NCBI GenBank assembly: GCA_030789695.1
Contig: CM061141.1
Location: forward strand, 324,741,938-324,805,937
Reading direction: 5' to 3'
DNA: 64,000 nt
From: Scilla litardierei
Taxonomy: Eukaryota; Streptophyta; Magnoliopsida; Asparagales; Asparagaceae
Shown here: piece by piece, positions 30,355 to 42,922 of the stretch
Layout: each line of letters opens with the position of its first letter
Position numbering within the stretch: position 1 is the first letter of the stretch
The notes under the pieces: model-generated
Databases searched by the model: none
What the model saw: only the letters and a program-made list of their open reading frames with translations
Told to the model about the DNA's origin: nothing
Made by a program: the position numbers and the translations under genes

Positions 30355-30907
30355 GTGATGGCTGCTGAGAAGATCGTTGAGGATGCGAAAGCCGAGCTGA
30401 ATGCGGCATTGCTCAAGGCCGCTGAACTTGCATCTCAAATCTATAACCTCGCATCAAATGTGGGGAAGTTTGAGAAGGCATTGGCTGAAGAGAAGGGCGC
30501 ACGGTCGGTTGTCGAGGTAGCTTGGTCGGTTGCTGAGGAGAGCGTTCGAGGCTTGTCTTCTTTGAAGAAGACGACCGAAAAACTGGCCACCGAAAGGAAG
30601 AGATGGAAGGAGAAAAGCAAGCTCCAAGCTCAAATTGAGAAGCTAAAGGAGGTTGATCCGGAGAGAATTACTGATGAGGCCGTGAAGAAATATGAGGAGA
30701 AAGTCGTTGCCTCTGAGATCACAAATATGTTTCGTGATGGCTTCCTTAAGTGACAGGAGCAGATCAAGCAAAAATTCCTTGACTTTGGGGTCGATTTTGA
30801 TTTATAAGCGATGGTCCCGGAGGAGGATGAAGGCGTTGCCGAAAAGACCCCCCTTCCTAGAGCCTAAGGTCACTGGGGATGTACCTGCTGAAGTTCTAGC
30901 TTCATAG
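30355..30907 (+). pseudogene. Coiled-coil ORF of a Tat-type element (antisense ORF)
   Basis: The frame MMAAEKIVEDAKAELNAAL runs 132 codons as an almost continuous charged coiled coil. It ends at a TGA near 30753. The same frame continues with FLDFGVDFDL, another stop, then MVPEEDEGVAEK. This resembles the C-terminal half of plant proteins with a gypsy-type transposon domain, which Tat-lineage elements carry as an extra ORF opposite to gag-pol. Here it also runs opposite to the Tat-type gag at 33921-35647, with a minisatellite between them. The N-terminal domain was not found. Function of these ORFs is not known. Confidence 0.55.
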
Positions 30908-31389
30908 TTTGTAGCTTTTTTGAGTTTTGAGCTGTGAGCTTTGCTTTCCCCTTCAATAAAATTTCTTTCATGGTAAAATAAAATATTGTTTCATCTCTTA
31001 ATACCTCAAAGCTTTAATTAAGAAACTAAGAATATTCTAAGCCTTAGCTCGGACTTCGGTAGAGCCTTTATAGAGGACTCAAGAACTCCAAGTCTTAGGT
31101 CATACTTAAGTAAAAGATCCAATAATAGCTGTGAATGAGCTTTGAAATGGGCTATTTTGAATGGCCTGCTATGGGCTCTGGTGCCCATTAATACATGCCC
31201 CCTCCACAGTTCCGGCTTGTATAGATGGAGCATATGAAGTACCAGAAGTGGAATATCTCTTCTTCAAATTTTAAAAATAAAGAAATGCTGGAGATACCCT
31301 TGCGGCAGAATCTGATATAAGTCAGCTTGTAAGAGCTCCTTATCCTTTGATGGATAAATAGTTTAGCCTGTGGGGGAGTGGTCCTCACA
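30908..31389. other. 3' flank of the coiled-coil ORF
   Basis: A polyadenylation-like AATAAAATTTC lies at about 30954. The rest shows no gene. TTTGGTTGGC words near the end lead into the minisatellite. Confidence 0.35.
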
Positions 31390-33800
31390 TCTTACGACAG
31401 ACTAATAGTTTGGTTGGCTTGCAAGGGGGGTTGCTCCTCGCATTACGGCGGACCACATGTTTGATTGGCAGTGAAGGGAGTGGCCTCTTGACTAACGAAT
31501 GATGGAAAAATAAGTCGGCATGGTCCCCCGCCTTGCGGCGGACTAAATCTTCGATCGACTATGAGGGGAGTGGCACATCGATCAACGGTCGATCGAAATT
31601 GGTCAGCATATAGGGAGAGTGCCCCGCCGCCTTATGACGTACAAAATTTTCGATCGGCAGCGAGTGGAGTGGCAACTCGACTAACAGCCATAGAAAAATA
31701 CATTGACATGCGGGGGGAGTGGTCTCCCGCTTTATAGCAGACGAAGTGTTTGCCGGCCTGCGGAGGGGGGAGGGGTCCCCAAACTTACGATAGACTAAGT
31801 CTTCGATCGGCTGTGAGTGGAGTGGCACATCGATTAACGGTTTATCTGAATAGGTTGGCCAGCGGGGAGAGTGACCCCCTGCCTTACAGCGGACGAAATG
31901 TTTCGATCGGTAGCGAGGAAAGTGACCACTCGACTAACGGTTGATAGAAAAATATGGTGGCCTGCGGGTGCAGTGGTCCCCCGCCTTATGGCAGACGAAG
32001 TGTTATGTTGGCCTGCGGGGGGAGTGGCCCCTAACTTACGACAGACTCAGTCTTTGATCGGCTGCGCGGGGAGTGGCACATCAACTAACGGTTGATCTGA
32101 ATAGTTGGCCCGCGGGAAGAGTGATGCACTACCTTACAGCAGACGAAATGTTTGGTTGGTCTGCGAGGGGAGCGGCCACTCACCTTATGGTGGACCAAAT
32201 TTTTGATCGACAGCAAGGAGAGGGGCCCCTTGACTAACGGCCGAAGGAAAAATTTGTCGGTTCTGCGGGTAGTAGAGTGGCCCCTCGCCTTATGACGGAC
32301 AAAAGTGTTTGGTCAACGACTAACGGTCGATGGAAAAATTCGTCAAGCCATTCGTCAGGCCAGCGGGGGAGTGGTCCTCGCCTTACAACAGACCAAATTT
32401 TTGATCGACACCAAGGGATGTGGTCCATCTCGCCAACGGTAGACGAAAAAATATGTCGGTCTTGTGCGGGGAGTGGTCCACCACCTTACAATGGGCGAAG
32501 TGCTTTGTCGGCCTGCAAGGGGAGCGGCCACTCGCCTTACAACGGACCAAATATTTGATCGGCAGCGAGAGGAGTGGCCCTTAGACTAATATTTGATGGA
32601 AAAATACGCCGGCCTGCGGGAGGAGTGGCCCCTGCGTCTTATGATGGAAGAAGTGTTTGGTCGGCATGCATGAGAGTAGTCCCTGCCTTACGGCAGACTA
32701 AGTCTTCGATTGGCTACGAGGGGAGTGGCCCCTTGACTAATGGTCGATCGAAATAGGTCGGCCCGTGGGGGGAGTGGCAGCCAGACTTACGACAGACGAA
32801 ATGTTTGGTCGGCCTGCGAGGGGAGCGGCCCATCCCCTTACGGCAGACCAAATTTTTGATCGGCAATTAGGGGAGTGGCCCCTCGATTAACGACCGATAA
32901 AAAATATGTTGGCCTACGGGGCGAGTGGCACTTCCGCCTTACGACGGACGAAGTGTTTGGTTAGCCTGCGAGGGGAGCGACCCCTCGGTTTACGGCAGAC
33001 AAATTTTTGATCGGCATCGAGGGAAGTGGTCCCTCGATTAACTACCGATGGAAAACTACGTCGGCCCGTGGGGGAGTGGCCTCCAGACTTACGACAGACG
33101 AAACGTTTGGTCGGCCAGTGAGGGGAGCGGCCCCTCCCCTTACGGCAGACCAAATTTTTGATCGGCAACTAGGGGAGTGGCACCTCGACTAACAGCCGAT
33201 AAAAAATATGTCAGCCTACGGGGGGAGTGGCCCTCCCGCCTTACGACGGACGAAGGGTTTGGTTGGCCTACGAGGGGAGCAGCCCCTCGCCTCATAGGTA
33301 GACCAAATTTTTGATTGGCAGTGAGGGGAGTGGCCGTCAGCTAACAACTGATAAAAAAATGCATTTGCCTGCAAGGAGAGTGGCCCACTATCTTACGTCA
33401 GATGAAATATTTGATCGGCAGCGAGGGGAGTGGCCCACTGCCTTACGACGGACGAAGGGTTTGGTTGGCCTGTGAGGGAAGCAGCTCCTCGCCTGACCAA
33501 ATTTTTGATTGGCAGTGAGAGGAGTGGCCCGTCAACTATCGACTAATGGAAAGATGTATTGGCCTCCAGGGAGAGTGGCCCACTGTCTTACGTCGGATGA
33601 ATTGTTTGATCGATAGCGAGGAGAGTGGCCCTCGACTACTGACCGATGGAAAAATGCATTAGCCTGCAAGGGGAGTGGTCACTTGTCTTACGTCAGATGA
33701 ATTGTTTGATCGGCAGTGAGGGGAGCGGCCCCTCGAGTATCGACCGATGGAAAAATACGTTGGCCCGTTGGGGGAGCGGCCCCTTACCTTACGGCGGACC
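31390..33800. repeat. Minisatellite of alternating ~50-bp modules
   Basis: About 45 subunits of 45-60 bp share a centre close to GAGGGGAGTGGCCCCTCG. Two linkers mostly alternate: one like CTAACGGTCGATGGAAAAAT, the other like CTTACGGCGGACCAAAT. The centre is a near-palindrome (GAGGGG..CCCCTC), so each module can form a hairpin. Tandem arrays of this kind are typical of the region between pol and the 3' LTR in Tat-lineage gypsy elements. Open frames here are artefacts of the repeat. Confidence 0.82.
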
Positions 33801-33920
33801 AAATTACCACTATAGAATCAACGTTGATCAAAGTCGAGTTATCTACGTTAGTTTGTAGGCCTGCGCACTTTGAGAAAGACAATGGTGAAATAAGCCGATC
33901 AAATGTTTAAATAATTGTCG

Positions 33921-35647
33921 TCATTTTGTTAGTTCGGCCCAATACAATTTTTCTAAACAATAGGAAAAAAGAGAAACCGAAATAACAAAAATAGTCAAGT
34001 GTGTTCTCCGTTTACTTGTGCGGCGGAAAATAAGTAGCGAGGATACCCTCCATTTTAGGTCGGATTTAAGCTCATTCAATGATCTTGTAATAGGCTGGAC
34101 CATAACCACTCCTTTTCCTCGATCCGCCGCCCTTGAAGTGCCTTCTTCTTGCCTTACGTTTGGGATATCAACAAACTTTTTCAGATACACGCGTTGAATT
34201 AATTGCTCGATATCCTTCTTCAAATGCCAACAATCCTCTGTAATATGCCAGTGGTCTTAGTGGCATCTACAGAACTTGTTCTCATCCCGTCTGGCTCCTT
34301 TCATTTTAGGGGGATGCCGGTTGATGTACCCCTTGGTTTGAGCATACATCATTTCGACTTTTTTGGGAGTATTGAGCTTTGTGAAGATTATGTCAGACTT
34401 ATCTGACCTGTTCTTGAGATTTCTCTCTCGTCTTATGTGATCTCCTTGTTCTCGACGGACACCTTCTTTAGGCCTAGTCTCCTTGAGCTCAGTTGGGGTT
34501 TTGGAAGTGTCCCCCTCACGATCAGTAAGTGCCTCCTCCGCCATCATGAACATCTTCGCGTTAGTAAGGAGTTGATCTAGGTCACATTAGTAAAGAGCTG
34601 ATCTAGGTCTCAGATTGGTTTGTGGTGCAAGGATTTCATTAGGTCCTCACATCACACCACTTTCCTTAGAGGGGCGATGATCACCTCATTGCTACAGCTT
34701 CAACGTTTAGTCTTTCAGAGTTGAAACGTCAGCGTCTCTCCCTCCTCACTCTACACCAAATTGAACAGGTGGTCTGAGCTTATTTTTCTCCTCGTTGCTA
34801 TGAATTGAGGTAGAAAGCTTGGGCTAGACTTTTGAAGCTTCCAATAGATCGGCTAGGAAGCCTGTTGTACCATTCGTTTGCAATTTTTCGAAGAAAGCTC
34901 GTCAAAGAAGAGCATCATCCGCTCCTTGTGTATCTATATTACTCCTTTGTAATCCTGGATATGTTCCTGAGGGTCACCTGAGACGTCATACTTATCCAGA
35001 TCAGGCATCTTAAATTTGGATGGCAATAGGGACAATGTGATTCTCTTATTTAATGGGTTATGCTCCTCCGAGCTGAATGAAGGAGAGCGATGTCGTCGGA
35101 CGTCTTCTCGGCGTTTGGATCTCCTCGGTCGGTTGCTGGAAGCACTTGAGGAATCACTTCGGTTACCATCCGGGTTATCAGATAAGTTTGGACGTCGGAT
35201 GGCTTACTCGAGACCTCTGATGAGGACCCCTACTTTGCTCTTGTCGGTTCTCTTGATGTCAATTATCGTCTAGAATGATGAGGTGGTTTTCCGCTCGCTT
35301 GGAAGGAGGTTGCGGACCTTTGTGGCCAGCTGCAGCCTGCAGATAAGTTATTACCCCCTTCCTCACCTCCTTGTCCACATTCGTTTTGAGGAGAGATGGG
35401 GACAATGTGGTCGTTGCAGAGAGAAAGAAGGCACACCAAACCATTGCTCTGGGTTTTGGGGTGCTGCTTCTTTGCCCGCCACTACTGCAGGCAGTACCAC
35501 ATGATGTTGTTGAGGAAAAACTGGAAAGATTGGTGGGCTACCCATTGATTAGGGTTGTGGAACCGTGAGCCATTCTACCACAACAGCCATCGTTTGTATG
35601 TTGGCATTCACCTCCTTTGTGAACAAATGGAGTTGCTCCAAAGTCAT
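33921..35647 (-). pseudogene. Tat-lineage gypsy gag
   Basis: The minus strand starts MTLEQLHLFTKEVNANIQ at 35647. Downstream are MPDLDKYDVSGDPQEHIQDY and, after several stops and shifts, FTKLNTPKKVEMMYAQTKGY. Then ENKFCRCH and the shifted TEDCWHLKKDIEQLIQRVY, followed by LKKFVD. These are the hallmarks of gag in Tat (Ogre/Retand/Grande-like) elements. It is the RNA-binding particle protein. No protease or polymerase follows; the sequence passes within 120 bp into the minisatellite. The 5' end is cut at about 35650. Confidence 0.83.
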
Positions 35648-35677
35648 TTACATAACATAATATCATCTTAATATCGG

Positions 35678-36612
35678 TTGTTTATATGAAAAATTCTATG
35701 TATTCAAAACAGAAGCCACGACTTAGTTGCTTGGCCATAACTTAGAATTCCAAAATAGTTTTGACTTGACATATATGAAGCAATAAGTTTTCAAAGATTT
35801 AGATCTGAAATTTGAATTTAGGATATGCTAAATTCGTTCCTGGACCAACATTGGAATGCCATCAGTGTTTTAAGAGCATCTTTTTAGTTATACTGTATCA
35901 CTATTAAGAAATTACCTTCATGTTGATTTAACATAGAAAACCAATGTTAACTTATACAATAAATACTAGAAGTGATTAGATTTGTGTTTAATTTAGTTCA
36001 GGTTTCCTCAGCTATGAATTTCATTAGGTATACAAACTTTAAATTGTTATTTGATAGATCAGTTAGAGATTATTATCATCTTTTCAAGTAAACGCTATCT
36101 TTTTTAAAGTTGTTGGTGAACTTTATTTTTATCCTTTGCTTGAGCAGTCTACCTGTCTTCATCCCCATAATTTGATTGTTTTGTTGTAGCAGAAAAGATC
36201 CCGCACCCAAGATGCGTCGTTGGCCTATTTTTTAAATGCCAGAGAAAACTCCTTTCGGAATAAAAAGTTCTATACCATCACCATAGACACGGGTAGGTGA
36301 ACAAACATGGTGGGTCACGTCTCGTTTATAAATGATATGGTACATAGACACAACTATGTAAAATATTATAATACATTATACTATATTATATAATTTTAAA
36401 TACAAGCACAACAAACAAAGAATATAAGCCGGCATCAAACACTAACAAAGAATATAAGCCGGCATCAAACAATACAAATTTTAAAAACACAATTTAAACA
36501 AGTTGAACACTGTCATGTCGTTGTGTTAAGCTTACATAAAATCACAACCCACGAAATTACATATATGGCCACAACAATACAAGTACACTCCTCGAAAAAT
36601 ATAAGTATACCC
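35678..36612 (+). repeat. ~0.95-kb direct repeat, copy A
   Basis: From TTGTTTATATG to AAAAATATAAGTATACC it matches 41541-42497 at most positions. It contains an exon-like segment after TTGTTGTAGCAG reading KRSRTQDASLAYFLNARE, and a short ATATAAGCCGGCATCAAAC doublet near 36424-36470. The copies are 5.9 kb apart in the same orientation and bracket the cytochrome b5 reductase fragment. They show no TG..CA ends or primer site, so a segmental duplication is more likely than LTRs. Confidence 0.8.
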
Positions 36613-36880
36613 CCAAAATACAAGTAGCCACAAAATAAAAGTACACAACCCACAAAATACAAACCTTAATGCTATGCTATATACTCTTTGGCATAGCCTA
36701 ACTACATTCATAGAACCTTTTGGAAGATGAGGACGATACCGCAACAAAGGAAGCATCAACAACAACAAGGGAAGTAGGGGCAAATTTCGATAGCCTCATT
36801 ACATTTAATGAACAAGGGAAGAAGCATTACGAGCAAGAAAGAAAAGATGAGAAATTTATCCCAATCTAAGCTAACAACAA
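36613..36880. other. No gene seen
   Basis: Short repeats of CCACAAAATACAAGTA-like words occur near 36610-36670; the rest is unassigned. Confidence 0.3.
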
Positions 36881-36884
36881 AATG

Positions 36885-37442
36885 TTTAAAAATCAAAGAT
36901 CATTAAACCAAAATTTAAAAATCCCATTAATGATCATCCCTAATTACAAGCAGTCGTATCGTTCAGGATTGTTACCATGGGAAACTTTTGGACCTCTCTC
37001 GTTCATTGCTACATGTGGACATCCCGACCAAATTATGGGCCTTTCAGCTACAACTACATCCAGGGTCTTCTTTTTCGGCATGCCCTTAACCTTTTGCTTG
37101 GGTAACATCCGAGTCTTTCCTAATCATAAGCAGTCGTATCATTCATGACTCATTCATGATTGTCAAACCAACAAGTTTTTGGACCTTTTAATCATCGCTA
37201 CATCCAGGTTTCTCGGCCAGTTCATAGGCCGTTCGGCAACCACTACATCCATGATCTTCTTTCTTAGCATGCTTTCTAACCTCTCGGTTAGGACAACATC
37301 CAAATGACCTACCACTAGTTAGTTTAGTTAATAAAGAGGGCAATAAGATATTATCTCTTTTTATGGATAGTAGCTCTTTAACCGATGAGGATATAGTTAT
37401 AGCCATATCTGAGGCCTCTTTACATTCATGTAAAAAATGCAA
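36885..37442 (-). pseudogene. Duplicated Cys-rich fragment, unrecognised
   Basis: Minus-strand frames at 37188-37442 read FGCCPNREVRKHAKKEDHGC, then SGCRTAYELAEKPGC. At about 36950-37130 a diverged copy reads GHAEKEDPGCSCS and KAHNLVG with a stop. The two lie about 200 bp apart, head to tail. The spacing of cysteines suggests metal binding, but I do not recognise the family. Both are broken or short. Confidence 0.35.
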
Positions 37443-39278
37443 AATAAAAAATAAAAGAAGAGAAAAGTCGATTAGCTGAGCAAGCGCTACTGATAGTATT
37501 TACATAAGTGCTCCCCATTGCAAAAGTGTGTTATCTCTTTGCCCTACACGGTTGCTAACTGATAGGTCACGGCGAATCCACCAACCGCCAAACCACTCAG
37601 GTAAAGTGCAAACTGTATCATTGTTTCTATCATGATGGTGACAGTAGAAAAAGAGAAGGATGCCATCTGTGAATGGAGTATTTATAAGTAGATTTACTTT
37701 AATGTTGGCATACGCGCTTAAAATAATTATGGTTAGATATAATATATTTGGCATGTGACTCGCATTCTTCTTTGTTTGGTAATGAACCAATTTCTTTTTA
37801 AGGTATCAAACGACACAATTTATCAATTGCAATTCAAGCAATGAATAAATACGAAAGATGATGAAACGATTTTTTACGAAGACAAATTTACGGTATGACC
37901 CTTACTACTCTAGTACCGAAGGCGATGTTATTGTCATACACATGTACCTGAAGCATGTAAATTATCTATTTTCCAAAATGTAAGGTATGCGAAAAGAAAA
38001 TTAAATCCTAGATTTAGAATCAAGTTGTTTTGTTAACGTCGGTTTAATTTGAGTGTTGAATGGGATTTGACTAGTCCCGTGTCTTAGTCTACTTGATGCC
38101 GCGTCTCATTTGGCAGGATCGGAGTAAAGCACCGGTCAGCTAGCATAATTCCTCAGCAATTCATGCACCCAAAATCATACGTAACAATGTCCTTCCATTT
38201 GGCATTTATTCCTTTTATTCCATCTACATCGTAATCAAGAAGGGTGCGTGATAAATGGGCACTAAAAGCTTTCCCTTATTAATTTAACTTGCATATAAGG
38301 AAATTATATTAATCAGGCATGAAAGAATATGAATTTTTAAACTCGGAAGTACCAACAGTTGTGAGTTCACATTTCTCTTGTCAACTGCAGCCCACAAAAG
38401 ATGCCTAGTTTATACCAAAATAGACCCAGTGAGAATCGATTGCAGCATATGACACAATGTGTCACCTCAGCGCATGGAGATGTATATTGCTACATGGAAG
38501 AAAAGATATTAAAGATGTTCTATTGTGCTATATGTGTAAAGGCACGGCCTTGATAGCTACTACTATTGATGAATCATCAACTGTCATAGAAGGAGCAAGA
38601 GTAGGAGTTGAATCAAATACTTCCCCTTGTTCATCCACATCCAAATCTGCAGCGGCATCAATCATTGGATTAGAGCTCAGCTCATCCTTCTCAGTCTTCT
38701 TCCAGCAACACCCTTAAACCCTTGATATTGCTTCTTCCTACTGTTCTTTTTGTGTCGTTTCTGCCTTACATGACAAGCTATACAGTTCACATCATTCCCA
38801 TGCCTCTTATCTCATCTTTATCTCCTTGAAATTCTAATTTCCACAGTGCATATTTCATGAATAGATGACTTTCCATTCCCGATCTGACCACATGCTTTTG
38901 TGTCGAAAGGTAGCAGCTTGAAGATAAAAAAAGTTCCATCATTTTATGCTGGATCCTTTTAATCTCACTTTCTGAATTGTTGGAAACTTGCAATGTTTTA
39001 TTGTTATCGACATTTCCTTTCATTGAAAATGTGAAGGGTATACAAAATTGAATGCTAGCCAAAACAATTGCATACTATAATAATCATAGCGTGCCTGCCC
39101 CTCTATTCTTCTTTTCTTTGAAGAGTCAATGTTTGTTCATTCATCACCAAGTGTGTGCCTTGAAAGCCTCTACATTGTCTTTTTGGATGTGAAATACATT
39201 CTTAAATAGGAAAAATCATGCATCTCTTGTATATGCTTTCTGTTGTCTCTGAGATTGTTCCCAATATGTCCATTTCAG
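37443..39278. other. Unassigned DNA
   Basis: No recognised gene. A minus-strand frame near 38560-38715 reads KDELSSNPMIDAAADLDVDE with a clean run of about 45 codons, without a family match. A plus-strand frame at 38457-38717 overlaps it. At 38780-39060 a further minus-strand frame of 91 codons has no match. Confidence 0.3.
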
Positions 39279-40804
39279 CACTCGATCCAAATAAGTGGGT
39301 TGAATTCAAGCTTCATGAAAACAGTCAGCCATAACACTAAGTTATACAGGTACATATTTTGATTTCTTATGCTCCATTGTGTGGGGACCATGGTGGTCAG
39401 CATATATTCTTCATTGAGGTGAAGTTGCTTTCTAGAATTATTTGCTGTGTCAGGAATTCATTTCTATAAATTTAATTTGTAACTTTCCACATAGCATGTT
39501 GAGTGATGTTCCAACTCACCACGTTTCCTCTGAATAATATGTATCTGTCTGAAAGCATTGTCTTGTTTTCATATCTCAAAAACAATTCCTATCTAGGACG
39601 CATGTGCATGGACACACGATATGAACACATTATGGCCACGGGTATGTGACATGTCACTTTCTTAACATGTAGGACATACAGACACGGCAACAAGACAATA
39701 AATATGTATAAACATGTAAGAGAACATGCAAGTTTATGTTCATAAATAAACATGTCCACACATTCAAAAGTACAAACACGTATATAATCATATAATACAT
39801 GCATTGTTTGCCACATGTCATATATAAATACAATTAAATAATTATATCAAACATGTAAGAACATGCTATCTGAAAAAGAAGTATGCACATCATGTAGGCT
39901 GTTTTCAAAGTGTTCTAAACTAGAAAATATAGAATTTAAGAACACAATTGAAAAAAGTGCCGACACGTGTCCGACGCGAGCCCACAAAGTGTTGGTGTCC
40001 GTTAGATGTGTCGTTGCGTTTGGTATGGGTGTACAGCATTTTATGGGACTACGCATACTGCATAGATTCCTATAGTCCTTTTGTTGAAATATCAACTGCT
40101 TGGGTGATTAGTTCCATTTTTTTTTCTTGCCATTTGAGATGCTGTGTGGTTTTCTTATTTCAAGCATTTACTTGGACCATGTATGCTTTTACTTACATTA
40201 AGTATTGATAGCTTGCTTTCAACTTTTGGCAGGTTCACCTTTGACCGCTCAGTCAAGCTGGGTCTTAACTTGCTTTGTGTATCGTCACAAGGTACTCTCT
40301 GGCTGTTCTTGTTCATATCTTCTAATTTGAGAATTTTTATAGTTATTTATTTCGAGTCCTCTAGATCATCATTAATATATTTCAAAAGCCTCCTATATTT
40401 TTCACTTTTAATTACTTGTCATCTTTAAGTAGAAAGGGTCTTATGATTTTTTACCAAATTCAATGCCTGTCATAGTCCTAGGAGAGGTAAAGTTTACTCA
40501 AAATTGTTCAGTGGATGTGCTATATTCAAAATAAATCTTCCCAATTATGAATCATTCTATTCAGAAATTATCTTATGCAAAGTTTTCCAATGTTATCCTG
40601 AAAAACATCAGTGGTTCGTAAGGCAAGATGGGTAAGGAATTAACCAAATTTCTTGAACGGCCAGAACAATGTCTGCAACTATTTCACTTAGTATTAGAAA
40701 TCTATGAATATGTTGACTGTTCTTAGCATAATGATAATTAAAATTTACATGGCTCCCATTGGAGAGGAGACGGCTGAAGGAAGGAGAAAGTTTGTAATTC
40801 GACC
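39279..40804 (+). pseudogene. NADH-cytochrome b5 reductase fragment (three exons)
   Basis: Exon 1 (39279-39349, after CATTTCAG) reads ALDPNKWVEFKLHEN, then in another frame VSHNTKLYR. Exon 2 (40233-40291, after TTTTGGCAG) reads FTFDRSVKLGLN, then after a lost base ALCIVTR. Exon 3 (about 40752-40804) reads APIGEETAEGRRKFVIRP before GTAAGT. Order, boundaries and residues match the FAD-binding start of mitochondrial-type NADH-cytochrome b5 reductase in plants, which passes electrons from NADH to cytochrome b5. Frameshifts in exons 1 and 2, a poor acceptor before exon 3, and the lack of all later exons show a dead fragment. Confidence 0.8.
39590..40030. other. Probable small insertion in the first intron
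   Basis: This intron segment is rich in ACATG and TGTATAAACATG words and ends with CGACACGTGTCCGACG, then GTCCGTTAGATGTGTCG. It looks unlike the flanking intron, but ends and duplications could not be fixed. Confidence 0.25.
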
Positions 40805-41540
40805 GTAAGTTTCTACATTACATCATAATTTTTCTTTAATTAAAATATGACTTAGTAGGGTATACTTGAATTTTTTTTCCGAATGAGTGGGTATGCTTCG
40901 CCTTGGAGGGGGATTCTATACATGGAAATTTGTCCTGGGACTTTAGATTAGTTGCTAAGACATTAAATTTTCGCTTGCGAGTAAACCGCATTTACAGGTG
41001 AATTTAAGCATTCATTTCCTGGTTAGCTGACATCCTTCCAGGAGGACAACTCCGTAGTAATTTTTCTAACTTGTTGTATTTGCTATATGTTAATCAGCGG
41101 AAAAAGCAGTCCAATGTTTTGCAATGTCAAGTAAAGTATTTTTCTCTTAGAGGAATGTTCTTTACTTGACCTGGGTTTTGTAACATTTGGTTGATAGTGG
41201 AGCCAACTCTGGAAAGGAGTGAGTAAACGTTTCCTGGCTAGTTGACCTCCTTATGTGAGGGGGCACCCTATTGTTTTTTAAGTTAATATATAGTTGTGGT
41301 TATATGTATGTCTGTCAATCACTCATAGATTGTTAACCAAAAACCTGTCTTCAAGGGCACATTACAATTATTAAAGAAACTAAAAATATATATTATTATC
41401 ACGGAGTGCATATCTATTTTTTCTTAGTGTTCAGATCTGTCACTTTTTTTACTTGATGACTCAAATGCGATTTCTCTGGTTACTTCTGATGATGTATGTA
41501 ACTTAAATGGCATGTCAGAGCATCTTTCTCCTTGGTATCT
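40805..41540. other. No gene seen
   Basis: A hairpin GTCAAGTAAAG..CTTTACTTGAC (11-bp stem, about 41127-41170) is the only clear structure. Confidence 0.4.
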
Positions 41541-42497
41541 GTTGTTTATATGGAAATTTTAATGAATTCAAAACAGAAGCCACGACTTAGTTGTTTGGCC
41601 ATAACTTAGAATTCCAAAATAGTTTTGACTTGACATATATGAAGCAATAAGTTTTCAAAGATTTAGATCTGAAATTTTAATTTAGGATATGATACATTCA
41701 TCCCTGGTCCAAAATTGGAATTACATCAGTGTTATAATAGCCAACTTTTTAGTTATACTGTATCACTATTAAGAAGTTACCTTCGTGTTGATTTAACATA
41801 GAAAACTAATGTTAACTTATACAATAAATACTAGAAGTGATTAGATTTGAGTTTAATTTAGTCCACGTTTCTTCAGCTATGAATTTCATCAGGTATACAA
41901 ACTTTAAATTGTTGTTTGATAGATCAGTTAGAGATTATTATCGTCTTTTCATGTAAACTGTATCTTTTTTAAAGTTGTTGGTGAACTTCATCTTTATCCT
42001 TTGCTTGTTGCTAGTCTACCTGTCTTCATCCCCATAATTTGATAGTTTTGTTGTAGCAGAAAAGATCCCGCATCCAAGATGCGTCATTGGCCTATCTTTT
42101 AAATGCCAGAGAAAACTCCTTTCGGAATAAAAAGTTCTATACCATCACCATAGACATGGGTACGTGTACAAACATGGTGGGTCACGTCTCGTTTATAAAT
42201 GATATGGTACATAGACACAACTATGTAAAATATTATAATACAGTATACTATATAATATAATTTTAAATACAAACGCAACAAACAACTCATATAAGCCGGC
42301 ATCAAACAATAACAAAGAATATAAGCCGGCATCAAACAATACAAATTTTAAAAACACAATTTAAATAAGTTGAACACTGTCATGTCGTTATGTTTTTTAG
42401 TTATCTTAAGCTTACATAAAATCACAAGTTTAACCTAAGAAATTACATATATGGCCACAACAATACAAGTACCCTCCTCGAAAAATATAAGTATACC
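41541..42497 (+). repeat. ~0.95-kb direct repeat, copy B
   Basis: This is the partner of 35678-36612. The exon-like segment reads KRSRIQDASLAYLLNARE. After its end at about 42497 the two flanks differ. It lies between the reductase and lipase fragments. Confidence 0.8.
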
Positions 42498-42922
42498 TAT
42501 CTCTGTCATAAAGGGGTGAGATTGTCTTTTCAATATTTCAGATTCAAGACCCAGCAATGGCCTTCGATCCATAAACAAGCATACTAGGCATCTTAGATTA
42601 GACAGTTAAATTTCTTATAAACAGATACCTAAAACATAAAAATTCAACTATGCCCGCAATAATGTGAGAACAAGAATTGCCAATCATAATTGTTCCAATT
42701 TAGATGCTGAGGCCCAGCTCAGTCATAGAGGGGTGAGATTGGTTTTGCAGTCTCATCTTCGAGACTAAGCAATGATATTCCATCGATAAACAAGACTAGG
42801 AGTCATCTTCATTTAGACAGTTAAATTTCAAATCAATGTGTAAGTCTCCCATGATTTCATTTTGAAGAAAGAGGATTAGGGATAGAAAATTTGGTCCCCA
42901 CCTATATTTTATTATCGTACTT
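42498..42922. repeat. Tandem ~190-bp duplication
   Basis: Segments at about 42505-42620 and 42715-42835 share GGGGTGAGATTG, ATAAACAAG and TTTAGACAGTTAAATTTC in the same order. Confidence 0.6.

Noticed and set aside
31559..33192. Many 60-95-codon frames
   Set aside because: All lie in the minisatellite and repeat with it.
31390..33800. CRISPR-like regular array
   Set aside because: Subunits follow each other without unique spacers, lengths vary, and the context is a plant retrotransposon.
36885..37442. WRKY-type zinc finger
   Set aside because: The words CPNREVRKHAKK recall C-P-V-R-K-H but there is no WRKYGQK and the remaining Cys/His spacing does not fit.
35678..42497. LTR pair of an unknown retrotransposon
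   Set aside because: The two copies have no TG..CA ends, no primer site or polypurine tract, and gene-fragment exons lie between them.
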